A DNA stretch of 64,000 bases. It comes from Chara braunii. Its lineage: Eukaryota > Streptophyta > Charophyceae > Charales > Characeae. Position numbers and translations under genes: made by a program. The stretch lies in NCBI GenBank assembly GCA_003427395.1, contig BFEA01000251.1, forward strand, positions 1,751,296 to 1,815,295, given 5' to 3'. The notes under the pieces are model-generated. The model saw only the letters and a program-made list of their open reading frames with translations. It ran no database searches and was not told the origin of the DNA. Positions 55,481-64,000 of this stretch are shown here, piece after piece (positions within the stretch are counted from its first letter, which is position 1; every line of letters starts with the position of its first letter).

Positions 55481-55541
55481 ACCACCATTACAGCTCGTGC
55501 TAACCTCTTTTTATGGACTATACTTCGAACGGCAGGTAGAC

Positions 55542-56184
55542 TCAACAACAGAAAGACAGTGATGAGCGAGGACCAAACTTGTGAAACAGTTTAATCGAAT
55601 CCATTTTGGACTTTTCATCCTTCTGGTTCAGCTTCTCATGCCAATCCATGCCCAAAATAAACGGTAGATTCTTCTTTACAAGGAAGGTGACTTCATACAA
55701 AGTTCGATCCACAGTTATCGTGCTCTTGTCAGCAAGCATAAATGTAATAGGTCTCGTAAGGTCTTGAACTATCATTCTTAGATGCAATTTGCGAATTGCC
55801 TTTTCCGAGATATAAGACCGCGTAGGCGCATGATCTAACAAAGCACGCACTCGTGTTTGTGCAATGTTTATGCCAACGATCATTAACTCATCCTTAGACT
55901 TCGATTTCTTAGTCCATGAACTTCGTAATGCAACGAGTTCACAACCAAGCTCATCAAGGGAATCTCCCAGTGAGACAAAACACAAAACCTTTTTTGGGTG
56001 GTTTGGGTGATGGGCCGAAGAAGAGCCATCCTCTACCTTGCGAGTTGGGGGGTTGAAAGGGGTTGTCGGCATCGTACCTTTGTCTGAGCCCGCCAACTGA
56101 GTAGGAGCCAATGCTACTATTGGCTGCTCCCTTTGGGGTTACGGATGAGGGGACGCCATGCAATGTTGTATCCTGCAATGCCAC
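55542..56184 (-). pseudogene. Aspartic protease-like domain of element 4
   Basis: ELMIVGINIAQTRVRALLDH, APTRSYISEKAIRKLHL, ITFMLADKSTITVD and LPFILGMDWHEKLN follow the retropepsin order. The normal LLDSGATRS active site reads LLDHAPTRS, so the catalytic Asp remains but Ser-Gly is lost. Confidence 0.7.
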
Positions 56185-56599
56185 ATTTCAGATACTGCCT
56201 CCTATCCATCCGCTTTTGCCATTCCGTTTGGGCAAGGCCCATCGTTTCCTAGGGCCAAACAAAAACAATGCCAAGATGCTTTGGGAAGGAGCGTGGCCTC
56301 TTCTTAAATCCACCATTTCTATTGGAGCCACCCTTGTTGGCCACCATGGCGGTGACATCTCCCTTTCCAGACTCACCGCAACCACTCGCTTCACCCTTTG
56401 CCTCTTCGTGGGGCCATTTCTTAACAGTCTCATCGTCGAAGACGACGAGAGCGTGGTCATGTCGCTTCTGCCTCCACAAGACTCTCTTCCGGTTCCCGTA
56501 CCCACTCGACTGTCCACCCCTTACAATGGTCACGTAGGTTCCCTTTATCGGCATCGTCATCTATTCTCTATGGAGAGCAAGATCATGAAATTGCTGGTT

Positions 56600-57760
56600 G
56601 TACTTTCCAGACTTTGCCTCTACCACAAATTGTCCTCGTATGCGCTCAGGCAGTGAACACCTGGTTATCTTGTAGGTTCAACTCAGGTACCTGCAAAAGA
56701 CCATCCCATTCATGCGACAAAGCATTGATAGTGGACCAACGCTTCTTGTTGATAGTGTTGAGTTGGTCAAATTTCTTATCGGTCGTTGTTTTATCGAGGA
56801 ACCGCTTTCTGGAAGAATTTCCGCAAGGTCATTGTTTTCGCCCACGACGGTACCCACTCCTTTCCAACTTCCCCCAGACAAGAGGTGGATAACGGAGCTT
56901 GAATGTCCTCCGCCACTGGAGTGGTCCCACAATACATGTGGATCTTGACAATCCATAACAATTGCTTCCCGTTGCAAGTGAAAGGTTCACTTTTTTCGTT
57001 CTCTTTGGTTTCTCCCCTTCTTCCTTCTTTGGGGCTTCTTTTTTAGAGGGCTCTGGTTCTTTCAGGTCTCGAGGTTTCATGACGTCTTTCATCAACTATT
57101 CCTGAGGCTCTTTGTTTTCTTCCATTTCCTCGGCGACCTCTCCATGCACAACCTTGTTATTTCCTTTTACAAGTCTCGTCCCTGTCTGCAGTTCTGCGGT
57201 TACGTGATCAATCTTGATTTCTAGGTGCGGTAGGTAAGCCATCATATTTTGCAAGACAGACGCACATCAGTTTCTAAATCCACAATATGAAATTTTTGTT
57301 TTATTTCTTCAACTTTCCTCGCCTGTTGTTCTTGTCTATCTTCACTGCCTCTGGTATTCTTCCTTTTCCTTCAATTGATTCTATTGCAGCTTGCAACTGC
57401 TTAATGATGTCGTCCATTATCTCTTCTCTTAGTTCGGGTTCTTCGTTCCTCTCGCTGGATTCTCCTTTTCCTGCTTCTTTGGCCTCTTCACGTCTATTTT
57501 CGTCAACTGCTCAGCAACAAATTGATCAAGGGCCATACACTCCCGGTCGATTATCTGGTGCACTATGTCGCTGGTTTCCAGCATCTGAACGGCAGTTTCG
57601 GCCCTTGAAAGTTTGTCTTCTGCAACACGCAGATCGAACTACCTGCGAACATGCCGCTCAGCGTCTGGCCCAACATCATGCAACTTAGTGAGCAGGTAGT
57701 GAAGACGGCCCAGCATCTGCTTCCATCTTTCTTCCACTTGGCCACGGGTTCTCATTACCC
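56600..57760 (-). pseudogene. Gag of element 4
   Basis: A likely start at 57756 gives MRTRGQVEERWKQMLGRLHY, followed after a stop near 57640 by ETSDIVHQIIDRE-like codons. A later frame (57095-56829) is Lys/Glu-rich (KEPEPSKKEAPKKEEGEKPK). Several stops and shifts. Confidence 0.5.
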
Positions 57761-58240
57761 CACCTTTTTCATCAGCGAAGAAAGTGATTGAGAATGAGAA
57801 AAGAGAAGAGGAATGAATCGATTGAGAATAAACGCATGCAAGCAGTTCCAGAGGTGAGTTGTTTTCCCGAGTGTGTGTCTGCCGCACACTAACTTTATAC
57901 AACAATTGAAAATTCGACGGCCACGCTTCAACAAATTTCAATTTCCACGGCAAGAAATAGGGAAAAAAAAAAAAAAAATCAATAGGAAACAGAATCTCAG
58001 TTTTTCTGTATCTACTTTGCTGGTTATTCTTCTGATGATGTTTTCCTATAGTTTGTGCACGAGTTCAACAGCCACGGCAAATGTGGTCAAAACAACAACA
58101 CATGGTGAGTTTGCAAACATCCACAAGATAGCCCACGACAAGTGAGTATCATCAATCAATTAGCAACACAGCAATCAACAATGTGTTAGCTGATATTCTT
58201 CTCGTTGTCTTTGAGTAGATGGCTGTATATTCAGGCACAA

Positions 58241-58252
58241 GCTCTGATACGT
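58241..58252 (-). promoter_or_regulatory. Primer-binding site of element 4
   Basis: The minus strand reads ACGTATCAGAGC, nine of twelve contiguous bases of the initiator-Met site (GTATCAGAGC exact). Confidence 0.65.
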
Positions 58253-59130
58253 GGCACTACAACATAGTCTCGTGCCGTACCGCCCGTTAGACCAAAGTAG
58301 TTGTTCCCACCAATCTTCAGCGGATGGCATCGTGAGTCATATATGCCACGTGTCACACTCCAATCAACCCCAAGTGACGCATCATCAAGAGAGGTGCCAC
58401 ATCAGCATCTAAGGCCAGCGAGGCTGTCAAGAGTGGAGGTATTTGGTAGCCACGGAAGCAGCAAGAGACCGTCCAATCCGTATGTGATCATTGGAATGTT
58501 ATCTTCAAAATGTTGCGTCAACCTGGTGTGTCGCTGCTTCTTTGGAGATGCCACGTCAGCAGGTAAGTCCCGACACTTAGGTGAGTGCCACGCCAGACAA
58601 TGTCACCCGTTGCTTCTACGTCAGGTGCCATGTCCGCACCTACGTGTCATGCCACGTAGGCGGCGATTCCTCGATGCCACGTCAACAACTCTCTCTCTCT
58701 CTCGATCTCACCGGTTGCCCAACGCCATGTCAACAACTCCCTTGCCAACAAATATCTGGTCCACGTCATCATCATATCATCATCATTATCAGGTACGTGT
58801 GCGCGCGCAGTAGGAAATTTCCTGCGCGAAGATGTCAGGTGCGGAATGGAAGAACGCGCATGCGTTCAACAATGCGATATATCTAGGCGGGTGAAGCGCG
58901 CAATCAAACCCGTGATTACAATGCCACTGCGTGATACCTTGCGCATCGGTAGATAGCGACGTAGTGGAGGATATTGCTCCCGCACCAAATTGCAATGAAC
59001 CCAGTCAAATAGAAAGCTTGTCAATGTCGGAACAGGGAATGTCTTAATGCAGTTTCAATGTCTTTGAAATTGTACATGTAATCAAGTAGCCCGAAGTCTC
59101 GTGACCAGAGAGGAAGAAGATGGGTGGGAG
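58253..59130 (-). repeat. Probable 5' LTR of element 4
   Basis: Position right of the PBS makes this the LTR. Many CCACGT(C/G) strings occur at 58270-58760. The outer limit cannot be set because there is no second copy; 59130 is arbitrary. Confidence 0.4.
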
Positions 59131-59575
59131 AAGAGACTTAGAGGGTGGAAGAGAAAGTACCCATCAACTCAGCAAATAGATCTCCCTCGCTAGCCTCGTC
59201 CTTTTGCGGGCATCCCCTACTCGCCACATCAGCAGACAATCTCCTCTGACACGCTCTAACAATGGACAGATCTTATCACGGCGCACACGGTGAAGACTCC
59301 TCTGAAAACGAATCAGCGCAATGTCCACACGGATGCAGATAGGTAAGCTTCCCTTATGATCAGCCAATCACACAGCCCTGATCCTCCACCTCCTCACCAC
59401 AGCCCATCAATGTCGTAGACAGTGTGGCGAGAGCCACGTTAGCATAATCAAATGTCCAACTGGCGCCTGAGACAGAGAAGGCGCCAGCACCCAAGCAATA
59501 GTAGTCGCGTGTCGTCGCACTAGCGTAATGCCAGCGTCAAGCTAGCGTCCATCCAGCGTCAAGCAGCAAGTGCAA
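59131..59575. other. No gene recognised
   Basis: Unique sequence with short direct repeats (GCGTCAAGC) leading into the tandem array that follows. Confidence 0.35.
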
Positions 59576-60140
59576 GACTTAATGTCGGTCAGCAGAGGCT
59601 GGGTCGACGTATAGTGGTGACTCCAGTCGACCAACCTCAGGTCTCTCATATTTGATGGCCCAGATTGTCTCGCAGCCAATGGCCTGGATCCATGCAGTTA
59701 TAGATCCCCACAACATATAGCGTTCACTCCAGTCGACCAGCGTTTGGTCTGTCATAAATGATGGCCCAGATTGTCAGCGTCAAGCTAGTGTCCAGCCAGC
59801 GTCGATCAGCAAGTGCAAGACTGAATGTCGGTCAGCGGGGGTTGGGTCGACATATAGTGTTGACTCCAGTCGACCAGCCTCTGGTCTCTCAGATACGATG
59901 GCCCAGATTGTCTCGCAGCCAATGGCCTGGATCCATACAATTATAGATTCCCACAACATATAGTGTTCACTCCAGAAGACCAACCTTTGGTCTGTTATAA
60001 ACGATGGCCCATAAAGTTATAGATTCCCACAGCATATAGTGTTCACTCTAGTCGACCAGCCTCTCGTCTCTCATAAACGATGGCCGAAATTTTCATGCAG
60101 CGAATGGCCTGGATCCATACAGTTACAGATTCCCACTTGG
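59576..60140. repeat. Tandem array, about 240-bp unit with nested sub-units
   Basis: Units carry GTCGACCAGCCTCTGGTCTC, GATGGCCCAGATTGTC, CAGCCAATGGCCTGGATCCA and ACAACATATAGTGTTCACTC. Two long units (59590-59830, 59830-59990) are followed by shorter ones to 60140. Confidence 0.75.
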
Positions 60141-60439
60141 ACTTTATTCTTGAGCGATACCTGCAAACAGCCAAGTGTGTTTGTTTGATTGGCGGTCTGG
60201 ATTGGGTCCACGTTGTCTGTGACTTGTGAGCCTGGATTTTCGAGTTGTTGTTGACCTTCGACTTTCCACGGTCAAGTGTTCCAAGTTGGGCCTCTGAAGG
60301 CCAGTTTTAGGCCTTGCCTCGGGTACCCCACCATAGCTAGCCTTCGTTCAGGCAATTTTTATGACGTGGGCGTGGTCGTTGACCCCTATCTTGGCCCTTA
60401 GACCAAAATGACGACCCTTAGCCTATGGCTGATGCATGA

Positions 60440-60620
60440 TTTGAGCCGAGTACTCAAGCCCTTGCCTATTCCTGCAGGTACGGGGCAGAGTGTTTCCATG
60501 GACTTTCATGAGCACCCTCGTGACCAGCAAGATTGTCAAGAGACATTTTTTTCATAGTCGAAAGTTCACTAAGTACGCTAGACTAATTGCCATCCCTGAG
60601 ACTGCAAAGATCGAGCACGT
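60440..60620 (+). pseudogene. Integrase fragment, plus strand, interrupted by an LTR
   Basis: The plus frame, with a break, reads QALAYSCR-type codons, then PWTFMSTLVTSKIVKRHF and FTKYARLIAIPETAK. This matches the integrase core of the element 2 family (MDFMDTLVTSK, SKYARLVAMPKTA). It ends exactly at 60620, where the LTR of element 6 begins. Confidence 0.75.
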
Positions 60621-61166
60621 TGCAAGGAAAATGAGCAATAGCGAAATGACAGATTCCAGATTGCAAATTCACATTGAAAGCCAGAAAGTCTGACACTGTC
60701 CAAAAAGCACAATTGCATTGATATTAGAATCAAAACATTTCATCCAAATATCAATGAGAGCATACTCTCGCCATCACCAACACAAGTATCCAGAGCCCTT
60801 CTCCTACTTGGCGCTCGACGCCCAGACTACTAACTGTTAACATCGTCAGCAAAACCGAAGTACATGAAGATGTCGACCCTTGTAGACTATCGCCAAGACC
60901 AGGTATGTTCCCTCACATCATCATCCTCATCTCTCTCTCTCCCACTCGTCTTCTTTACCTACACCTTCCTCCTCGTACACGAAGGCCATTGGCTCTGCTG
61001 ACCTTATCCAAGTCTAGGCAGGTTACGACTGGCTATGGCTCTGCCCACAACAGGGCAGCGCCGACCTCTGCACAACCGCACACACACACACACACACACA
61101 CTCATCATACAGTAGCGCGGCAGCCTGCAAGCGCTAGCTCCAGCAGCGCTGCCGCATCTGCACAAC

Positions 61167-61203
<37 letters not shown>

Positions 61204-61686
61204 GCCATGCACTAGCGCAGCAGCCTGCAAGCGCTACCTCCAGCAGCGCTGCCGCATCAGCATGTAAGTGCCTGAATGCCTCATCTGGCGCCAAACCCTT
61301 TCCTATGTAGAAAGTGGTGGGCGCTTTGCCTTGCCACGCTCCGTTAGACCGAGTTTCGCAGTAGCTTCAGTCTCGGCCAAGGTGTTTGCGCTCAGGCCCG
61401 TTCAAACAGTGACCTGGGACCGAATTGGTTAGGCATGCCCAACCACCCACGCGCAAGCGGGCGAGACTCCCTGGTTCGACCACGTTGCTGGAAGAGTTTG
61501 GAAGGCTAACAAATATTGTGGATTCTCATGAGCAAGGCGGATGTAACCAATTGGCGCATGGCAACTGTCTATCGCCGACCAAGTTTTGCTAAAAATTGAC
61601 GAGTTCAGAGGCCCGCCTTCACTTAGGGCGGGCATGTGCTTGATGCAGGGCCTTATGCGGTTATGTCGAGGGATCAAACCCTCGCA
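60621..61686 (-). repeat. 3' LTR of element 6, complete
   Basis: 1066 bp with TG...CA ends: the minus strand starts TGCGAGGG at 61686, after the PPT, and ends CCTTGCA at 60621. It shares GCAAGGAAAATGAGCAATAGCG and GCCCAGACTAC landmarks with the element 2 LTR. CA microsatellites lie at 61079-61102 and 61171-61200, inside an about 100-bp duplication (61075-61150 and 61157-61262). Confidence 0.85.
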
Positions 61687-61722
61687 CTCCCTCCTCTACT
61701 TCGATAGTCTTTTGAGAAGTCG

Positions 61723-62391
61723 TTACACAACAGGCTGCTTCCCTTTTAAACTTCGTTCATAACTTGTTATGACTTGGGGAACAGGCTTCATCAATTCCTC
61801 GCTCAACAATCGATCTTCTTTAGGATCCATATGATGTCTGAAACGATCTCGATATTGCATCTGCGGTTTCAGAGGGCATCCCTTGCCTGGACGCTTCGGT
61901 ATCGGCATCAGCTTGTGTTCAACGATGTCGTCAATGTCCACATGTCCGTCCATGGTTGGTGGCAGCATCAATCCCTTGGAGGGAAACTGATCAGTGACAG
62001 AGACAAGCGTCAACTTTAGTACATGGAGGACAGGGATGTGCCGTGTATCGCTCTTGCTGGTCACAAGAGTATCCACGAAATCCATGGACACACTTTGACC
62101 TGGACCAGCAGGTATGGGCAAGGGCTAAATAAGCCCAAGTGGTGCTTGTGTCCGTGGTTTGTCACGATGACAAACCTGGCAAGTGTCTACATACTCCCTT
62201 GCATCATCCATCATTGTGGGCCACGAAAATTTTTTCACTAAGTTTGTTGCTGTTTTTTTATAGCTAAAATGACCAGTTTCATCATGACGCTCTCCTAAAA
62301 ATAGACTACGCAAAGACTCTCTATTCAGAACACAATCGTTTATTCCCAACCTTCTCCAGAAACAGCAAGCCGTCAACCAGCACAAACTCAT
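61723..62391 (-). pseudogene. Integrase with deleted core, plus chromodomain-like tail (element 6)
   Basis: The zinc-binding part is present (ERHDETGHFSYKKT, CQVCHRDKPRTQAPLGLI), then GQSVSMDFVDTLVTSKSDTR. The frame then passes directly to VLHVLKLTLVSVTDQFPSKG and QYRDRFRHHMDPKEDR, the chromodomain-like tail. Everything in between, including the second Asp and the Glu of the DDE triad, is missing. Confidence 0.8.
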
Positions 62392-63383
62392 CGGAAGTAG
62401 CCTTATCTTTGGCTTCCTGTTTGCGAATGAACTCAGTTATGACTGCGTCCTCTCGATAGGCTTCCATCATGGATGGAGTTATATCGTCGGATATTCCAAA
62501 CTCGATCACTAGCTCGCCAGATACTTCCCTTCCCTATAGTGCGTCAACCACTTTGTTGTACTCTGCCTTTAAAGGGTCGAGCTTGAAGTCGTACATGTCA
62601 ATGACTTCAGTCCACCTCTTGAGTGTGTCGGTGAGCATGGGTTGTGTATGATCCACCGCAGCGTCTCATGGTCAAATCTTACATAAAAGAATTTGTGTAG
62701 GAGGTAGTGCCTCCAGTGGACCAGTGCTCTATAGAGGTCGTAGAGCTCACAGACTTGGCTAATTTTTTAGATGACATCTCGGTGGGCCTTAATTTTTTCT
62801 CCTCTTTCTGCCCAAGGACCTCGCCTATGCCATATTGGTTGTCGTCTGTGGTCACAACAAAGGGCTGTTTAGGATCCGGAAGCCCGAGGACTTCACAGTG
62901 CGTCAGGATATACTTCAGTCTTTTGAAGGCTGCCTCACTCTCTTTGGCCCACTCCCAAAGGGTGTCGAGGCCTGCGAGGTCAGTTATTTGGGAGGCTATT
63001 GTGCTATAATTTTTCACAAATGGACGATAATAGCTTGGCATCCCCAACAATGACCTCACCTCAGTCACAGACTGAGGACTGGGCCACTCACGTATGCTGG
63101 CCACTTCAGCATCATCCGGCCTAAAACCATCCGCGAAAATCTCATGACCCAAGTACAAGAACTTGGTGCGACCAAATTTGCATTTCTCCAAGTTGACTTT
63201 GTACTGGTGTTGTCGTAGAAGGCCTAGCACTGTTGTCACGTGCTCAGCGTGCTCCTCTACAGTCTTACTGAAGATATCGTCGAGGTACACGACGATGAAC
63301 TTGTCTAAGTACTCGTGAAAGATCTGGTTCATTGCATGTTGGAATGTCCCAGGAGCATTGCATAGGCCAAAGGGCATCACCAC
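62321..63383 (-). pseudogene. RT and RNase H of element 6
   Basis: VMPFGLCNAPGTFQHAMNQI and FIVVYLDDIFSKTVEEHAEH retain the YLDD motif, though two residues (LI) after it are lost. RNase H shows FVVTTDDNQYGIGEVLGQKE. After KKLAKS a shift breaks the rest, and 62509-62321 carries the segment before the integrase. Confidence 0.8.
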
Positions 63384-63967
63384 AAACTCGTACAGACCGC
63401 ACCTGGTCTGAAAGGCGGTTTTGTGCTGGTCTTAGGTCTAATAGCAATCTGATGGTATTCGAATTTGAGATCTATCTTAGTAAAGTACCGACATTTCTGC
63501 ACTCTATCCAAGAGGTCGTGAATGCGTGGTAGAGGCTTTGCGTTCTTAATGGTTGATGGCATTGAGGCCTCTATAATCAATGCACATCTTTAGGGTCCCC
63601 TCTTTTTTGGGACAAATAGAATTGGCGCTTCGTAGGGGCACGTACCTGGTTGAATCCAGGCCTTCTCGGTGAGCTCCTTGAGCTGGCAACGGAGCTCATC
63701 TAACTCCGCCGTAGACATTCTACATATTCATCCTCTAGGTACTTCGCTACCGGGGACGACTTCTATTGCATGGACGATCTCCCTTTCTACCACACCCCTA
63801 TGCTCCTCGAACAGGTCTGAATACTGTGCAACGATTGCTTTTATCTCTGGGGGCGACTTTTGGGCCTCCCATTTCACAGAGTCAAAGACTAAGTACATGT
63901 CGTCCTTGCAATTTTGCTTGTAATAGTTATAGAAAGACGACGCGCACATGCAATCATAGTTGTCCAT
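63377..63967 (-). pseudogene. RT N-terminus and protease-RT linker of element 6
   Basis: Segments read FEEHRGVVEREIVHAIEVVP (linker), [16 protein letters not shown]-type codons near 63660, and LLDRVQKCRYFTKIDLKFEY with HQIAIRP. One-base shifts lie near 63430 and 63555. Confidence 0.7.
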
Positions 63968-64000
63968 TAGTCTGCTAGCCTTAAACTTTTGCAGCCTAAG

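Larger units (their letters stand above)
54655..58240 (-). mobile_element. Ty3/gypsy element 4, 3'-truncated
   Basis: On the minus strand from right: PBS (58241-58252), gag (57760 to about 56600), protease-like domain (56111-55542) and RT (55480-54655). RNase H, integrase and the 3' LTR are missing. It is a different family from element 2: RT ends KDWPRPKTITN and gag begins MRTRGQVEERWKQM. Confidence 0.75.
61687..64000 (-). mobile_element. Ty3/gypsy element 6, internal region, runs off the window
   Basis: The minus strand carries PPT (61687-61698), chromodomain-like tail and integrase remnants (62391-61723), RNase H and RT (63713-62321) and the PR-RT linker (63967-63728). Same family as elements 2 and 3. 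The 5' part lies beyond 64000. Confidence 0.85.

Noticed and set aside
61421-61490. GGTTCGACC box resembling a tRNA T-arm inside the LTR of element 6
   Set aside because: No cloverleaf can be drawn around it and no matching A box is correctly spaced.
1-64000. CRISPR arrays, phage or bacterial operons
   Set aside because: No direct-repeat/spacer pattern of constant length, no bacterial gene density or ribosome-binding sites; the content is eukaryotic.

Overview
The window looks like a repeat-dominated, low-gene-density region of a streptophyte (plant-lineage) nuclear genome. The evidence is two exons of a plant-type SnRK2 protein kinase, LTR retrotransposons whose primer-binding sites match the 3' end of plant initiator methionine tRNA, a PIF/Harbinger transposon and a degenerate U6 snRNA. 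Abundant decayed Ty3/gypsy copies, long dinucleotide and pyrimidine-rich arrays and short N gaps suggest a large genome. A charophyte alga such as Chara would fit, but that is inference. No complete, undamaged protein-coding gene is visible.

Layout. 1-7.4 kb: minisatellites, three copies of one dispersed repeat (two of them inverted to each other) and a hammerhead ribozyme motif at 4955-5003. 7.45-10.6 kb: a decayed chromodomain-type gypsy element on the minus strand, cut by the truncated 3' LTR of a second element (10.6-19.6 kb, minus; LTRs, PBS, PPT, gag, PR, RT, RH, INT and chromodomain-like tail, all frame-broken). 19.6-25.8 kb: mostly unique sequence with two tandem, mutually similar 105-bp SnRK2 exons and RING-like cysteine-rich fragments. 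25.8-28.1 kb: a perfect palindrome, a 465-bp tandem duplication and a pyrimidine-rich array. 28.4-34.4 kb: a plus-strand LTR with leader, then a rearranged minus-strand gypsy copy in which integrase runs into gag. 34.4-36.8 kb: PIF/Harbinger remains. 37.5-44.3 kb: microsatellites, a truncated second hammerhead, a composite satellite, a hAT-like non-autonomous element and an AT-rich dispersed repeat. 44.3-52.1 kb: TATA/poly(A) signals followed by an unusual leader with at least six hairpins that share a loop but have different, compensated stems; then low-information sequence and an N gap. 52.1-64 kb: U6 fragment, a plus-strand LTR end, a minus-strand gypsy copy, a tandem array, and a minus-strand gypsy copy running off the right edge with most of its integrase core deleted.

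How it works together. Almost everything is selfish DNA in successive nested layers; the order of insertion can be read at several junctions. The host signal is the SnRK2 locus, where two exons for the same kinase segment have equal length, equal phase and intact splice sites, as expected for mutually exclusive exons. The RNA-level novelties are the hammerhead motifs (one apparently complete) and the repeated-hairpin leader at 47.2-47.7 kb, which I consider the strongest candidate for an undescribed structured element.
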